NCBI GenBank assembly: GCA_040901765.1
Contig: JBBDYG010000019.1
Span: 124,001-188,000, forward strand
DNA from: JBBDYG01 sp040901765
GTDB taxonomy: Bacteria; Planctomycetota; Planctomycetia; Pirellulales; Lacipirellulaceae
Direction: 5' to 3'
Length of the DNA stretch: 64,000 nt
Part shown: positions 18,895 to 28,005 of the stretch, one piece after another
Layout of the letters: the number at the start of each line of letters is the position of its first letter
Numbering within the stretch: the stretch's first letter is position 1
Notes under the pieces: generated by a model
What the model saw: the letters and a program-made list of their open reading frames with translations, nothing else
Told to the model about the DNA's origin: nothing
Databases searched by the model: none
Translations under genes and position numbers: made by a program

Positions 18895-21800
18895 TTAGCG
18901 CGTTGTGGGTTCGGATTCGAGACGGCTGAAGTATTGGTCGAGGCCGGCGCGGAATTCTTCCGGCAGGGTCGAACCGGTTTCGCCGGTGGCTTGCTGCGTG
19001 CCTTGGTTCTGGCGAACTTCCTTTTCATTAAGCCCCGCGCCCAACAGCGCGAGGGCCGAGTCGTTCGTGTTGCCGGTTCCGCCGCCGCCGGGGTTCGCGC
19101 CGCCGCCCCCGCCCCCTTTGGGGTTAATTCGACGCGATTGGAGCAACAGCTCGATCGCTTCGGTTTCAGCGGCAATTGCCGCCGAGCCGGTATCTGGACT
19201 CGAGAGAATGTCGCTCGCGTCTTGCATCACGGAAAAGACGGTGTTTAAAAGTACAAGCTCGCGGGCGAACTCCGACTCGGCATCAGGCAGTTCCAGAATG
19301 CGCTCCACAACGGCGAGCACTCGCTCGCCGAGTTGGAACTGCACGTCTGACAGTCGATTGCCTTCGGCCAGGTAGTCTTCGTTTTCCAGCGCCGACTTGG
19401 CTTGTTCGGCAACGCGGGTCTCTTCGCGTAGATTCACTTCCGCTTCCAGAATCTGCAGCACCTCCAGCACAATCGACGGCGGCAGACTTCCCTTGGAGCG
19501 GCTGCCCGGGCACGAACCATTGCAGGCGGGATCCACCAAATCCTCCGCCCAGCGGTCCATGACGTCAGACCAGTACTCTGCCTGTGAAATGGAAAGGCCC
19601 TGCTCGACTGGAATATCGTCGGCAAGCTGCCGCATCCCGCCCAGCACGTCTTGTTTGCGCATGTCGTCGAGCACGGTTTTGAACTGCACCAGCCGCCGCC
19701 GCTCGAAATAGGCGTGCATGTCGTCCATGATGAGCGAGACATCGTAAATGCCTTCCTGCTCTTGCCCCGAAAGCTCCTCGTAGATCGTGGCAATGTCCGC
19801 CGGCAGCGCCGACTGTACCTGATACTTTTCTTCCACTTGCCCCGTATGGCGATTCACCTCCTGGGTCTTCGTGCGGATCACGCTTCCGAACGAGGCGTCG
19901 ATTCGATCTCCGATGCGTCCGGCGATGCGCGATTGCTGCCGCGATGCGGCCTTGAGTCGCTTGACGAGCGTGCTTCCCTCCATGTTGCCCAGGATTGTGT
20001 TGATCTCATTGGCAACCTTTTCAAACTCGGCCAGAAGGTCTTGTTGCTCGACGACCGCCTGATCGACCGATTGCTCCGCCGGTTTTTGCTCGTCCGATCC
20101 CTTGCTCTGTCCGATCAGGGTCGTCGAAGGAAGTCGCAGGCTGGGGGACGACGGCGGCTTCGGCGGCGAAGCGGCTTGGCCTTCCTTGCTTGCCGGTTGT
20201 TGCGACGACTCGACATCGACCACTTGCGGCACCGGAGGAACCGGCTTCGCAGGGTTTGGACTCTCGGGATTCTTCGCACCGGCGGGCGAAGCGCTTGCGC
20301 GCGACTGGCCCGCAGCGATGGTCTTGCTGCCCGGTGTTGAACTCGCCACGGGGGATTGGGAAGCGTCTTTCAACAGGTCCGCAACGGAGGGCATCCGGTT
20401 GGCCGCGATGTCGTCCAAGATTTGCAGCATTTCGGCCCAGCGGTCGAGGTGCCCGACGCCGATTTCCGGATTGCGCGACGCCTGACGCAATAGCTCCTGG
20501 CCTTCGAGAGTGAGGTTGCTGAGCCGACGGCCGTTGACGCGCTCCGCGGCCGCTTGGTTCTCGACGCGGCGGCGATTCTCCGGCTGGTCGAGCTCCGCCG
20601 ACGGGAGACTACGAAGTTGCTTGTTCGTTTCGTATAGCCGCAGCTCGCGGTCGCGGACCTCCAGCGACTGGCGGTGCCACTTGGCGAGTTGCTCGGTAAT
20701 CCAGATCGCGTGCTGTTCGGCATTGAGTACGTAGAGCAGATAGGGAGCCGTGTAAACCGGCTCGCGATTGGGATAATAATCGTTCACAAACAGCCGCAAC
20801 TCGATCGGCTGCGGTTCGATGTCAAACGAGCTGGCGGTGAACGTGCCTTGGAGCTCCAGCGATTCTTTGTCGTGTCCGCCAGCGGCCAGCATGCGGCGAC
20901 CTTGCGCTGGCGTCTCGACCATCTCGCTCGGCAGACCCTTCCACTCGATTCCCACTTCCCGCACGCCGAAGTCGTCGCGGGCATGGACGCGAAACAGAAG
21001 CTGCTCGGTGTCGAGCACCACGCGATTGCGCGGCAAGTCTTCGCAGGAGACCTGCGGCGATTCGTCGTCGACGGCAGCAATCGCCAGAATAAACGGCTGT
21101 TTGCAGGCAAGACCAAACGTGTCGGTCCAGTGGAGTTCGACTTCGCGCGATGCCTCGACGAGCAACGGATCGGTGCGGAAGCGGGCGCCTGTGACGTTGC
21201 ACTTCGCTTCGCCGGCGCGAGCTGATGTCAGCGCCCGGTTGGCGGTCGATTCAAATGCCACGTCGCTGCCCTTCACGAGCGAGATCGCGCCGCCGCGGAC
21301 GTCTTTCTCGAGAACCGCCGGGCGACCCAGATAATCGGGCAGCTTAACTTCCGCGTCCACTGACGTTAACTCCGGCCGCACTTTGGGATCGACCCGCATG
21401 TCGTGCGTCGCATCGCCGATGCGCAGATTCAGGAGGCCGGCGACGATTTGCGGCGGTAGCGCAAATTGATAACCGCCTTTGGACAGCGGCGCGACGAGCG
21501 GCGTTTGTTCCGCGAGTTGTCCGCGACCTTCGGCGGGTTGCCAGAGTGAGTTCTCGCGCAACTTCGCCGCCACAGTGAAGGGTTCGCCATGCGCGACAAC
21601 CAATTCCGCGGGCAGCGGCTGGAGTGCGACGAACGTGTAGCGGGGCGTGTCGCTCAAGGGCATCGAAAAACGCGCCCAGGCATTGCGGGTGGCGTCAGGC
21701 CACATGCCGGCAAGCAAGGCAACTACCGCGATCAGAGCGCCGGCAGCAATGAGATACATGCGGTGCCGCGACCGCGGCGTGGCCGTGGTGAAATCGTACC

Positions 21801-22233
21801 GCTGCGCGTCGTGCGCAACTTGCTCGATGGCGGCTTGGCACAACACCGGCGAGCGGGCCTGCTCGTAAGGATTCTGCGCAAGTTCGATCACACCCAGCAG
21901 TTGGTCGCCGATCCGCGGCATCTTGTGGCTCAACAGCCGGGCGAGTTGCTCGGGCCGGCGGTAGCGCCACAGCCAGCGATGCGCGAACAGTGGAATGACC
22001 AGCACGCCCGCTACGGCGGCGAGCGCGGCAACGGCTCGGACGGCGGCTGGCGTGTCCCACAGACGATCGAGGGCAAAGACGCACAGAAAGGCGGCGAGAA
22101 CCGCCAAGCCGGCAATGCCAACCGCTTCCAGCAGCTTGATGCCCCACACCCGACGGCGATAACCATCAAGTTGCGACTGTAGCGTTCTCGGAATCTGCAA
22201 CAACCGCTGCCATGTGGTTTGGTTCATCGTCAT
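18895..22233 (-). CDS. Large DUF4175-like membrane protein of the MoxR-BatA operon
   Basis: 1112 aa. N-terminal TM pair (KLLEAVGIAGLAVLAAFLCV and AVAALAAVAGVLVIPLFA), a further TM at about 155-172 (LIAAGALIAVVALLAGM), then a long extracytoplasmic region. The early extracytoplasmic part contains beta-sandwich-like stretches (PRYTFVALQPLPAELVVAHG, FESTANRALTSARAGEAKCN). The later part (about 540-1080) is helical and coiled-coil-rich with a Pro/Ser/Lys-rich linker near 645-725. The C-terminus has a Gly-rich run (GGGGGGANPGGGG, about 1043). The layout matches the DUF4175-type giants that follow BatA and GATase-like genes in planctomycete MoxR operons. Probable role: periplasmic scaffold. MTMN gives two near starts (22233 or 22227). 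Confidence 0.75.
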   Translation of the reverse strand: MTMNQTTWQRLLQIPRTLQSQLDGYRRRVWGIKLLEAVGIAGLAVLAAFLCVFALDRLWDTPAAVRAVAALAAVAGVLVIPLFAHRWLWRYRRPEQLARLLSHKMPRIGDQLLGVIELAQNPYEQARSPVLCQAAIEQVAHDAQRYDFTTATPRSRHRMYLIAAGALIAVVALLAGMWPDATRNAWARFSMPLSDTPRYTFVALQPLPAELVVAHGEPFTVAAKLRENSLWQPAEGRGQLAEQTPLVAPLSKGGYQFALPPQIVAGLLNLRIGDATHDMRVDPKVRPELTSVDAEVKLPDYLGRPAVLEKDVRGGAISLVKGSDVAFESTANRALTSARAGEAKCNVTGARFRTDPLLVEASREVELHWTDTFGLACKQPFILAIAAVDDESPQVSCEDLPRNRVVLDTEQLLFRVHARDDFGVREVGIEWKGLPSEMVETPAQGRRMLAAGGHDKESLELQGTFTASSFDIEPQPIELRLFVNDYYPNREPVYTAPYLLYVLNAEQHAIWITEQLAKWHRQSLEVRDRELRLYETNKQLRSLPSAELDQPENRRRVENQAAAERVNGRRLSNLTLEGQELLRQASRNPEIGVGHLDRWAEMLQILDDIAANRMPSVADLLKDASQSPVASSTPGSKTIAAGQSRASASPAGAKNPESPNPAKPVPPVPQVVDVESSQQPASKEGQAASPPKPPSSPSLRLPSTTLIGQSKGSDEQKPAEQSVDQAVVEQQDLLAEFEKVANEINTILGNMEGSTLVKRLKAASRQQSRIAGRIGDRIDASFGSVIRTKTQEVNRHTGQVEEKYQVQSALPADIATIYEELSGQEQEGIYDVSLIMDDMHAYFERRRLVQFKTVLDDMRKQDVLGGMRQLADDIPVEQGLSISQAEYWSDVMDRWAEDLVDPACNGSCPGSRSKGSLPPSIVLEVLQILEAEVNLREETRVAEQAKSALENEDYLAEGNRLSDVQFQLGERVLAVVERILELPDAESEFARELVLLNTVFSVMQDASDILSSPDTGSAAIAAETEAIELLLQSRRINPKGGGGGGANPGGGGTGNTNDSALALLGAGLNEKEVRQNQGTQQATGETGSTLPEEFRAGLDQYFSRLESEPTTR

Positions 22234-22249
22234 GCACCTCGCTAGAAGC

Positions 22250-22336
22250 GTGGAGGCTGTCGGCTGTCGGCTATCGGCCAGAAAACACAGTCAGCTTCTG
22301 GCCGAGAGCCGAAAGCCGATAGCCGACGGCCAGCCA
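22250..22336. repeat. Intergenic hairpin of GGCTATCGGC repeats
   Basis: The 106-bp gap between 22340-24538 and 18895-22233 is mostly an inverted repeat: GGCTGTCGGCTATCGGCCAG and its reverse CTGGCCGAGAGCCGAAAGCC (continuing GATAGCCGACGGCC). It is an imperfect hairpin made of a short-period GTCGGCTATC motif. Fragments of a similar motif (GCTATCAGCCGTCAGCTATT) occur at 33970-33989. Confidence 0.7.
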
Positions 22337-22339
22337 ATA

Positions 22340-24538
22340 TCATATCAAACCGGCCACCTTGCGGGCGACCCAAAAACATCCAAGCAGAACCACCATCGTC
22401 GCCATCGCCAGCGGATGGCACCAAAGCTGCAGTCGCCGCACGGCTGGCGGCGGATCGGGCAACTGGGTGAAATAGGCGACCAAGTCATTTAGGTTTTCGG
22501 CGCTCACTACCTTACCTTGCGTAACACGGGCGATTTCCTCGAGCACCTCGGGCCGCGCGGGCCGGCCGACCGGCTCCACCGCCGCCCCCTGCACAAAGAA
22601 TGACGACTCGAGCGTCGCCCCCGTCTGCCGGCAGGAGAGGGTAATCTGGTGCTTGCCAGGTTCCTTGGTGTTGAACCGGCCCGCGAACGCGCCCCATTCT
22701 TCGCCGGCGGAGGTGAACGTGATCGCCTCGGTCTTGCCCGACGGCGCGGCGATCCGTGCCACCACGTCCCCCTTGCTCAGTGGCTCGCCACTCTTCTCCA
22801 TCACGTTCGCCTTGAAGGTAATCGCCTTCCGCACGAGCGGTTGGTCGGGCGAATAATACAGCCGCATCGTTTCGCCCTTCGACATGTTCCGTTGGTAAGC
22901 CATCCAGCGGACGACCTGTCCCCAAAAACGATAGTGATATTTGTCCTCAACCCCTTTTCGCCACCGCCAAGCGCCGTCGGTTCCCATGAACAGCACCTTG
23001 CCGGCGCCGAAGGTTTGCGTGACGAGCAGCGGCAAGCGGCCAAAGTCGTTGGCCACGTCGCTGTGAACGCAGAGCACGTCGGTGCCAGCTTTGGCCCGCG
23101 ACACCGGCGCGTACCATTGAAACCCCGGCAGTCCGTCCCAGACATCGACGTTTTCTTCCTCTGTGTCAGCGAGCTTGGTAAGCAAGCTGCGCCGGCCCAA
23201 CTCCGTCAACTCGAAGCGATTGGGCGAGGGGGAACCCCAGCCGCCCGGTTGCGTCTCATCGAGCAGCACGGGGTAAAGGTCCGCCAGCGGTGTTTCGAGC
23301 AGGCTCAACTGCCGCCCTTGCCAGCCAGGCATGAAGACCAAGCCGCTGGCCTGATACTCGACCAACCCCTTGAGGAGCCGGCATTGTTCGGTGGTGAGTT
23401 GATCGTCGCCCAGGCCAATGTCGCCCAGAAACACGACGTCGTATTCGGTGAGTTCTTCGATGTTGGCGGGAAACGACTTGATATAATCGGTGCTGCCGCC
23501 CCCGGGCTTCTGCAAGCCGGGGTGAAACAGCAGGCACGAGACATCGACTCCCGGATCGCGCGACAGCGCGTTGCGAAGGTAGCGGTACTCCCAGCGTGGA
23601 TACGACTCGACCACCAGCACCCGCAGTTTCTCCTCGCGAATGGAGATTGGCACCGTCAGCCGGTTGTTGCCGCGGATCGTTTCATCGCCGTGAACCGGCA
23701 CGTCGAGCGTGACCGTGAAGTCGCCCATCTCGGCTGGCTTCCATAGCAGGGCGTCCGTGGTGCGGCCCTGTGGAGCGATTCGCACTTCTTTGTTTACCGT
23801 GTCGCCACCCGACGACGAGAGCGTAACCGTCGCGATCGATTCGCGCGGCAGCGAGCTTTCAATCGTGAACGGAATGCGGACTTGCTTTCCGGCAATCGCG
23901 AACGTGGGCGCGTCGAGGCTCACAAGTTCCACGTCGGGCAAACGGTCCGGACTGCCGGCGGGCACGGCCATCACCGGAACGCCGCGTAACCGCAGCGCGA
24001 CCGCGGCCTCCACCGGCGGTGGACCATCGTTCCAATCGCCATCGGAAACCAGCACCAGGCCCGCGAGGCTCTCAAACTTTTCGGGGGCGGTGGCGAGCGG
24101 ATCGTGCAGGTTCGTTCCACTGCCCGTTTGCGGCGCCGCAAACGACTCGACCACCACGTTGAACCTCTCCGAAAGGGGCGCCCAGGCGACGCTCTGCGTG
24201 AGAGGCGCTACCGCGTCGCGGCGGGAACGAGGTTCGAGACTCGGCTGGCCGGGGTCGAGCACGTCGGCGGTGTCCATGCTCGCTGAGGCGTCCCACAGCA
24301 CGGCGATCGAGGGTTTTTCCGTGGGGCGGTAGCTTTCGATCCACTCGGGTTGATTGAGCAACAACCCGCCGAACGCGACGATGGCCAGTCGCGATAGCTC
24401 AAGATACGCCGTAGAGGTTCGATACCCGCTTCGTCGCCACGCGACCCAACTAAACGCCGCGGTCACGCAGAGCGCCAGCAAGGCAAGCGCGGCGGTCCAC
24501 GGCGTCCACATCAATGTTAGCGATTGGGACGAGCTCAT
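22340..24538 (-). CDS. Membrane-anchored GATase1/VWA-like protein of the MoxR-BatA operon
   Basis: 732 aa from ATG 24538, chosen because it forms an ATGA overlap with the stop of the BatA gene; the frame stays open to 24853 but that part is antisense-like. Two N-terminal TM helices (WTAALALLALCVTAAFSWVA and LAIVAFGGLLL) are followed by IAVLWDASASMD, a degenerate VWA start with a DxSxS metal site. After two beta-rich segments comes a class-I glutamine-amidotransferase-like domain (LRVLVVESYPRWEYRYLRNA to LVFMPGWQGRQLSL, about 375-500). I see no catalytic Cys nucleophile in it. A C-terminal beta domain and a TM helix (ATMVVLLGCFWVARKVAG) follow. It probably works with the BatA and DUF58 proteins at the membrane. 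Confidence 0.8.
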   Translation of the reverse strand: MSSSQSLTLMWTPWTAALALLALCVTAAFSWVAWRRSGYRTSTAYLELSRLAIVAFGGLLLNQPEWIESYRPTEKPSIAVLWDASASMDTADVLDPGQPSLEPRSRRDAVAPLTQSVAWAPLSERFNVVVESFAAPQTGSGTNLHDPLATAPEKFESLAGLVLVSDGDWNDGPPPVEAAVALRLRGVPVMAVPAGSPDRLPDVELVSLDAPTFAIAGKQVRIPFTIESSLPRESIATVTLSSSGGDTVNKEVRIAPQGRTTDALLWKPAEMGDFTVTLDVPVHGDETIRGNNRLTVPISIREEKLRVLVVESYPRWEYRYLRNALSRDPGVDVSCLLFHPGLQKPGGGSTDYIKSFPANIEELTEYDVVFLGDIGLGDDQLTTEQCRLLKGLVEYQASGLVFMPGWQGRQLSLLETPLADLYPVLLDETQPGGWGSPSPNRFELTELGRRSLLTKLADTEEENVDVWDGLPGFQWYAPVSRAKAGTDVLCVHSDVANDFGRLPLLVTQTFGAGKVLFMGTDGAWRWRKGVEDKYHYRFWGQVVRWMAYQRNMSKGETMRLYYSPDQPLVRKAITFKANVMEKSGEPLSKGDVVARIAAPSGKTEAITFTSAGEEWGAFAGRFNTKEPGKHQITLSCRQTGATLESSFFVQGAAVEPVGRPARPEVLEEIARVTQGKVVSAENLNDLVAYFTQLPDPPPAVRRLQLWCHPLAMATMVVLLGCFWVARKVAGLI

Positions 24539-26517
24539 GCTGGCTCTCCCGTTTCCAGCCGGCGCTTCGGCAGGCAGAGCGCCGCTTCCAAGACCATCGC
24601 CGTCAGCATACCGGCCAGGCTTAGCCGCCAAATCTCCTGCGCGAGCGACCGCACGCTGCCGGCTTGATCGTCGACCCGATGGAAATCGAGACCGCGAAAC
24701 AATTCTTTCAGCCGCGAATCGCTCAGCACCCCAGCCCGCTCTTCGGCCGGGTCGCGATTGAGCGCAATCGTCCGCTCGCCGACAGCGTAGACGCCGGCCT
24801 GATACGAGAATTCGTTGGACAACAAAATCTCTGGACCGGCGACTTGCGTCCATTCCGCTCGCTCACCAACGTCGGCGTGCCCGGCAACGAGCTGGCTCGT
24901 GTTTACAAGTTCCGCGGTCCCGGCCATGAGCGCCCGCTGCACAGCAACGTAGAGCGCCACGCCATTGGTGGCTAGCGACGAATCGCGCGGCGAGCAAGTC
25001 GTAGCGCAGAAGTAGATTCCGCCGCGGGGCGTCGGCGCGCGCGCCAACAGCGGATCGCCTCCGGCAAGCGTGGCTAGCGCGGTAAATTCGCCAGCGAGCT
25101 GACAGTGCCTTTGAATGAGCAGCTCGCCGACCGGCAGCGCGGCGCCACTCTGTGCGCGAGCCCACAGGTCTTGATCGCCGCGCCACGATTGTACTCGTAG
25201 CGGTTCGGGGGAATCGACCCACGATTCCCAACTTAAGCCGGCGAATTTCGCGGCGCTTGGAGCAGCCGGCGGAAAGAACATCACGCGCCCGCCGCGTTCG
25301 ATGTAGGCTTCCACTTCGGTCGCCGCCTCGGCCTCCGGCAACGGCGAGTGCCAGAGGAGAAGCGCCACGTCGCTCCAATCGATTGTGGAGAGCTGCGACG
25401 GCTGAATCACCTCGACGACCGATTGCGCCGCTGGGTCGGGAGAAATCTCCGCGGCCAACGTCAGCGGCCGCACCTCCTGCTCTTGATCGGCGACAATGAT
25501 CGTCCGCCGCGGCGGGGGTTCGTCGAACACGAAATAGAACTCGTCATCGGCGGAATTGCGGTCCGCAGGAATCGACACCCGGCCCCAACCGCGCACGCGA
25601 TCGCTTTCCAGCGGGATCGGATGGTCTTTGATCTCGATTTCCTTTGTCGCGAGATCGACCGGGATCTCCGACCGCGCGCCGTCGATCTCAAAACTCACCG
25701 GCAGCCGACGCTTTGCGCCGTCGCCACCGGTTCGCGACAGCCGCAACGAGACCAGAAGCACCCCACTGTCGCCGACCTTCTGCCGACGAACGTTGGTGAC
25801 TTCGATCGCTACGTTCTCGGGATCAAGCTCGGGATATGCCAATAAGTGGAATCGCACGCCTTGCTTAAATTCGAGAAAGCTGTCACGAAGGCTCTTCCAC
25901 CGCCCGCTCTCGGCGTCCCAGTCATTGGCGCGGAGGTCGGAGCAAATCCAAATGTCCGTCTGACCCGTGCGGTTCGACTTGATGTAGTCGTGTGCGGCTT
26001 GAAGGAGCGCCGGCAGATCGGCCGACGCGCTCGTGGCCGTTGCCGCCGGTGACTGGGCAAGCATTTCCGGCGACGACAACTCCTGTGGCTCGCGCGCGGC
26101 GCTGTCGATCACCACCAGCCGCGAAGAGCCTAGCGTTGCGAGGGCCTGCGAGAGTTGGCTTACCGCCGTTTCGATTTTTGATGACACGGTTCCCGTGCCT
26201 TGCTGCATCATGCTAGGCGAGCGGTCGATCAGCACGAGCGTGGTATCGGCGCGGCCGCCGCCCATCAGCCCGACCCAACCGCTCGCTAGCGGCCGGCTCA
26301 CCGCAATCACCAATGCAGTAATTGCCAGCACGCGAAACAGCAGGATCAACCATTGGCGAATCCGGGCATAGCCGCGCGACATGCGGGTCGCCTCGAACAG
26401 GAACCGCATCGCCCCCCAGTCGATGGTCTGAAACCTCCGCTGATTGATCAGGTGGATAATAATCGGCAGCGCCGCGAGCGGCAGGGCGGCAAGCAGCAAC
26501 GGTTGGAGGAAGCTCAT
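24535..26517 (-). CDS. BatA/aerotolerance-type VWA membrane protein
   Basis: 660 aa. The first 90 residues are the BatA N-terminal domain (PF07584: FLQPLLLAALPLAALPIIIH, then LINQRRFQTIDWGAMRFL) with a second TM helix (LFRVLAITALVIAVSRPLAS). A VWA domain follows with MIDAS start LVLIDRSPSM (about 95-104). The rest is extracytoplasmic, ending in a TM helix (IWRLSLAGMLTAMVLEAALC). Known family role: membrane VWA partners of MoxR ATPases, often linked to envelope stress or assembly of periplasmic enzymes. Overlaps of four bases (ATGA) at both ends, with the DUF58 gene upstream and the GATase-like gene downstream, show tight translational coupling. Confidence 0.88.
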   Translation of the reverse strand: MSFLQPLLLAALPLAALPIIIHLINQRRFQTIDWGAMRFLFEATRMSRGYARIRQWLILLFRVLAITALVIAVSRPLASGWVGLMGGGRADTTLVLIDRSPSMMQQGTGTVSSKIETAVSQLSQALATLGSSRLVVIDSAAREPQELSSPEMLAQSPAATATSASADLPALLQAAHDYIKSNRTGQTDIWICSDLRANDWDAESGRWKSLRDSFLEFKQGVRFHLLAYPELDPENVAIEVTNVRRQKVGDSGVLLVSLRLSRTGGDGAKRRLPVSFEIDGARSEIPVDLATKEIEIKDHPIPLESDRVRGWGRVSIPADRNSADDEFYFVFDEPPPRRTIIVADQEQEVRPLTLAAEISPDPAAQSVVEVIQPSQLSTIDWSDVALLLWHSPLPEAEAATEVEAYIERGGRVMFFPPAAPSAAKFAGLSWESWVDSPEPLRVQSWRGDQDLWARAQSGAALPVGELLIQRHCQLAGEFTALATLAGGDPLLARAPTPRGGIYFCATTCSPRDSSLATNGVALYVAVQRALMAGTAELVNTSQLVAGHADVGERAEWTQVAGPEILLSNEFSYQAGVYAVGERTIALNRDPAEERAGVLSDSRLKELFRGLDFHRVDDQAGSVRSLAQEIWRLSLAGMLTAMVLEAALCLPKRRLETGEPA

Positions 26518-27425
26518 CGCACTCCTCCGACCCGCGTCCGGCCGACGAGAAACCGCATCAGCACCGGCTCGTAATCTTCGTCGAGATGTACGCGATGATA
26601 ATCGACGGCGGTTTCAACGACCGCTTTCCGCAGAGTTTCCAAATAGCGATGCAATGCCCGGTGGTAGCGATCGGCGATGTCATTCGGCTCGGCGAAGATC
26701 GCCGGTCCCCCTTCCAGGTCGATAAACCGCATCGGGCGCTGAAACGTAAAACCCAGCTCCAGCGGATCAAGCAAATGAAACGCGGCCACGTCGTGCTTGC
26801 GAAACCGCAAATGCTCGAAGCACTCGCGCACTTGGGCGGGATCGGCGAAGAAATCGGAGATCACGACGATCAGCGCCCGTTGGCGGATGGTTTCGGCAAG
26901 CTGGTGCAGCAACGGCACGAGTTGCGTTTCGCCCTCGGGCTTGGCGCGTTCGAGCAGGTCGAACAGCACGGAAAGATGAGCCGGATTGCGGCGCGGCGGA
27001 ATGTCGGTGACCATCCGCTCGGCAACGCACGCCAGCCCAACCGCGTCGCCCTGCTGGGCGGCAAGGTAACTGATCGCTCCAGCGATCCGCTTGGCGTAAG
27101 CGATCTTCGTAACGCCGCCCGAGCCAAAGCCCATCGAGCCACTCGTGTCGAGTACGACGCAGCAACGGAGATTTGTGTCGGCCTGAAACTCCTTGACGTA
27201 GAAGCGGTCGGTCCGGCCATGCGCGCGCCAATCGAGCCGCCGCAGGTCATCGCCGGGGACGTACTTGCGGTACTCGGCGAACTCGACGCTCGCCCCACGA
27301 TGGGGACTGGTATGCCGGCCCGAAACGCTCCCCTGCATCGGTCGCCGAGCGCACAGCGGCACCGCCGCCAAGCGCGACAGCACTTGCGGATCGATGAAAC
27401 TCCGCGATCGCCGTTCGGAAAGCAT
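26514..27425 (-). CDS. DUF58 domain protein
   Basis: 303 aa from ATG 27425 (MLSERRSRSFIDPQVLSRLA). The open frame extends to 27587, but the extra 54 residues read the 3' part of the GxxExxY element and are not DUF58-like. The family signature YRKYVPGDDLRRLDWRAHGR lies at about 54-73, followed by the VWA-like CVVLDTSGSMGFG (MIDAS). Cytoplasmic; in MoxR operons DUF58 proteins act as partners of the AAA+ ATPase. The stop overlaps the BatA start as ATGA. The gap to moxR upstream is 580 bp, of which about 545 bp are the inserted GxxExxY element. Confidence 0.9.
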   Translation of the reverse strand: MLSERRSRSFIDPQVLSRLAAVPLCARRPMQGSVSGRHTSPHRGASVEFAEYRKYVPGDDLRRLDWRAHGRTDRFYVKEFQADTNLRCCVVLDTSGSMGFGSGGVTKIAYAKRIAGAISYLAAQQGDAVGLACVAERMVTDIPPRRNPAHLSVLFDLLERAKPEGETQLVPLLHQLAETIRQRALIVVISDFFADPAQVRECFEHLRFRKHDVAAFHLLDPLELGFTFQRPMRFIDLEGGPAIFAEPNDIADRYHRALHRYLETLRKAVVETAVDYHRVHLDEDYEPVLMRFLVGRTRVGGVR

Positions 27426-27451
27426 GGCAGAGAGGAAGAAGAAGAAGTTGC

Positions 27452-27996
27452 AACCGCTAATGGACGCTAATGGAACGCTAATGGGGAAATACGTTGCTTG
27501 AAGCGACGCTCGACACGCCTGCCGTTCGGTCTTGCAGAAACTCGGAAATAATGATGCGTTTCCATTCGACTTTTGCGATAGGTGCAAAGTTGATCAAGTA
27601 CCCAACGGGGTGTCGTGTTAGTCGCATGTAGTTCATCAACTGAGCTTCATGCTCAGAGACAAGTCCGCTCATCGACTTCAACTCGACAACGATATTTTGA
27701 TGGACGATCAGATCAGGAACGTACCGTTTAATTAGCCGTCGACCTTTGTAAAACGTAGTAAGAGGAAATTTGGCCACGAACGGTATTCCACGCTCTGCTA
27801 ATTCGATCTCCAAGCACTCTTGATAGATTTCCTCAAGCAACCCTCCACCAAGTTCTTTATGAACTTCGAACACCGCGCCCATCAAAGCATACCCTTCCTC
27901 AGCAAACGGCTTTTCGGTGTCGTTCGATGCGGCGTAACTCGCCAAAGTACACCCCCTTTTCATTCTATTAGCGTCAATTAGCGTCCATTAGCGGTT
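27452..27996 (-). mobile_element. TIR-bounded GxxExxY element inserted in the MoxR operon
   Basis: The left end AACCGCTAATGGACGCTAAT (27453-27472) continues GGAACGCTAATGG. On the opposite strand the right end (27996 leftward) reads AACCGCTAATGGACGCTAAT, continuing TGACGCTAATAG. These ~32-bp terminal inverted repeats each consist of three copies of a 10-11-bp CGCTAATGGA motif. They enclose only the GxxExxY gene. Removing the element would leave about 35 bp between moxR and the DUF58 gene, a normal operon spacing. No target-site duplication is visible. Confidence 0.75.
27478..27963 (-). CDS. GxxExxY protein, PD-(D/E)XK-like
   Basis: 161 aa. The naming motif is Gly41-Leu-Leu-Glu44-Glu-Ile-Tyr47 in ELGGGLLEEIYQECLEIEL. 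Downstream, YVPDLIV (Asp84) and VVELKS (Glu94, Lys96) give the D...ExK spacing of the PD-(D/E)XK nuclease fold, so nuclease activity is possible (inference from pattern). Small GxxExxY proteins occur in many copies in planctomycete and verrucomicrobial genomes with no settled function. Both ends of the gene touch the terminal inverted repeats: the stop is inside the left repeat and ATG 27963 is 2-4 bp from the right one. A purine-rich AAAAGGGGG just after that ATG could instead serve a TTG start at codon 7. The gene may be co-transcribed with the MoxR operon. Confidence 0.88.
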   Translation of the reverse strand: MKRGCTLASYAASNDTEKPFAEEGYALMGAVFEVHKELGGGLLEEIYQECLEIELAERGIPFVAKFPLTTFYKGRRLIKRYVPDLIVHQNIVVELKSMSGLVSEHEAQLMNYMRLTRHPVGYLINFAPIAKVEWKRIIISEFLQDRTAGVSSVASSNVFPH

Positions 27997-28005
27997 CTCT
28001 AGTAT

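Noticed and set aside
27426..27587. Longer N-terminus of the DUF58 protein
   Set aside because: The extra 54 codons are read from the GxxExxY element and have no DUF58 similarity; ATG 27425 is at the natural start.
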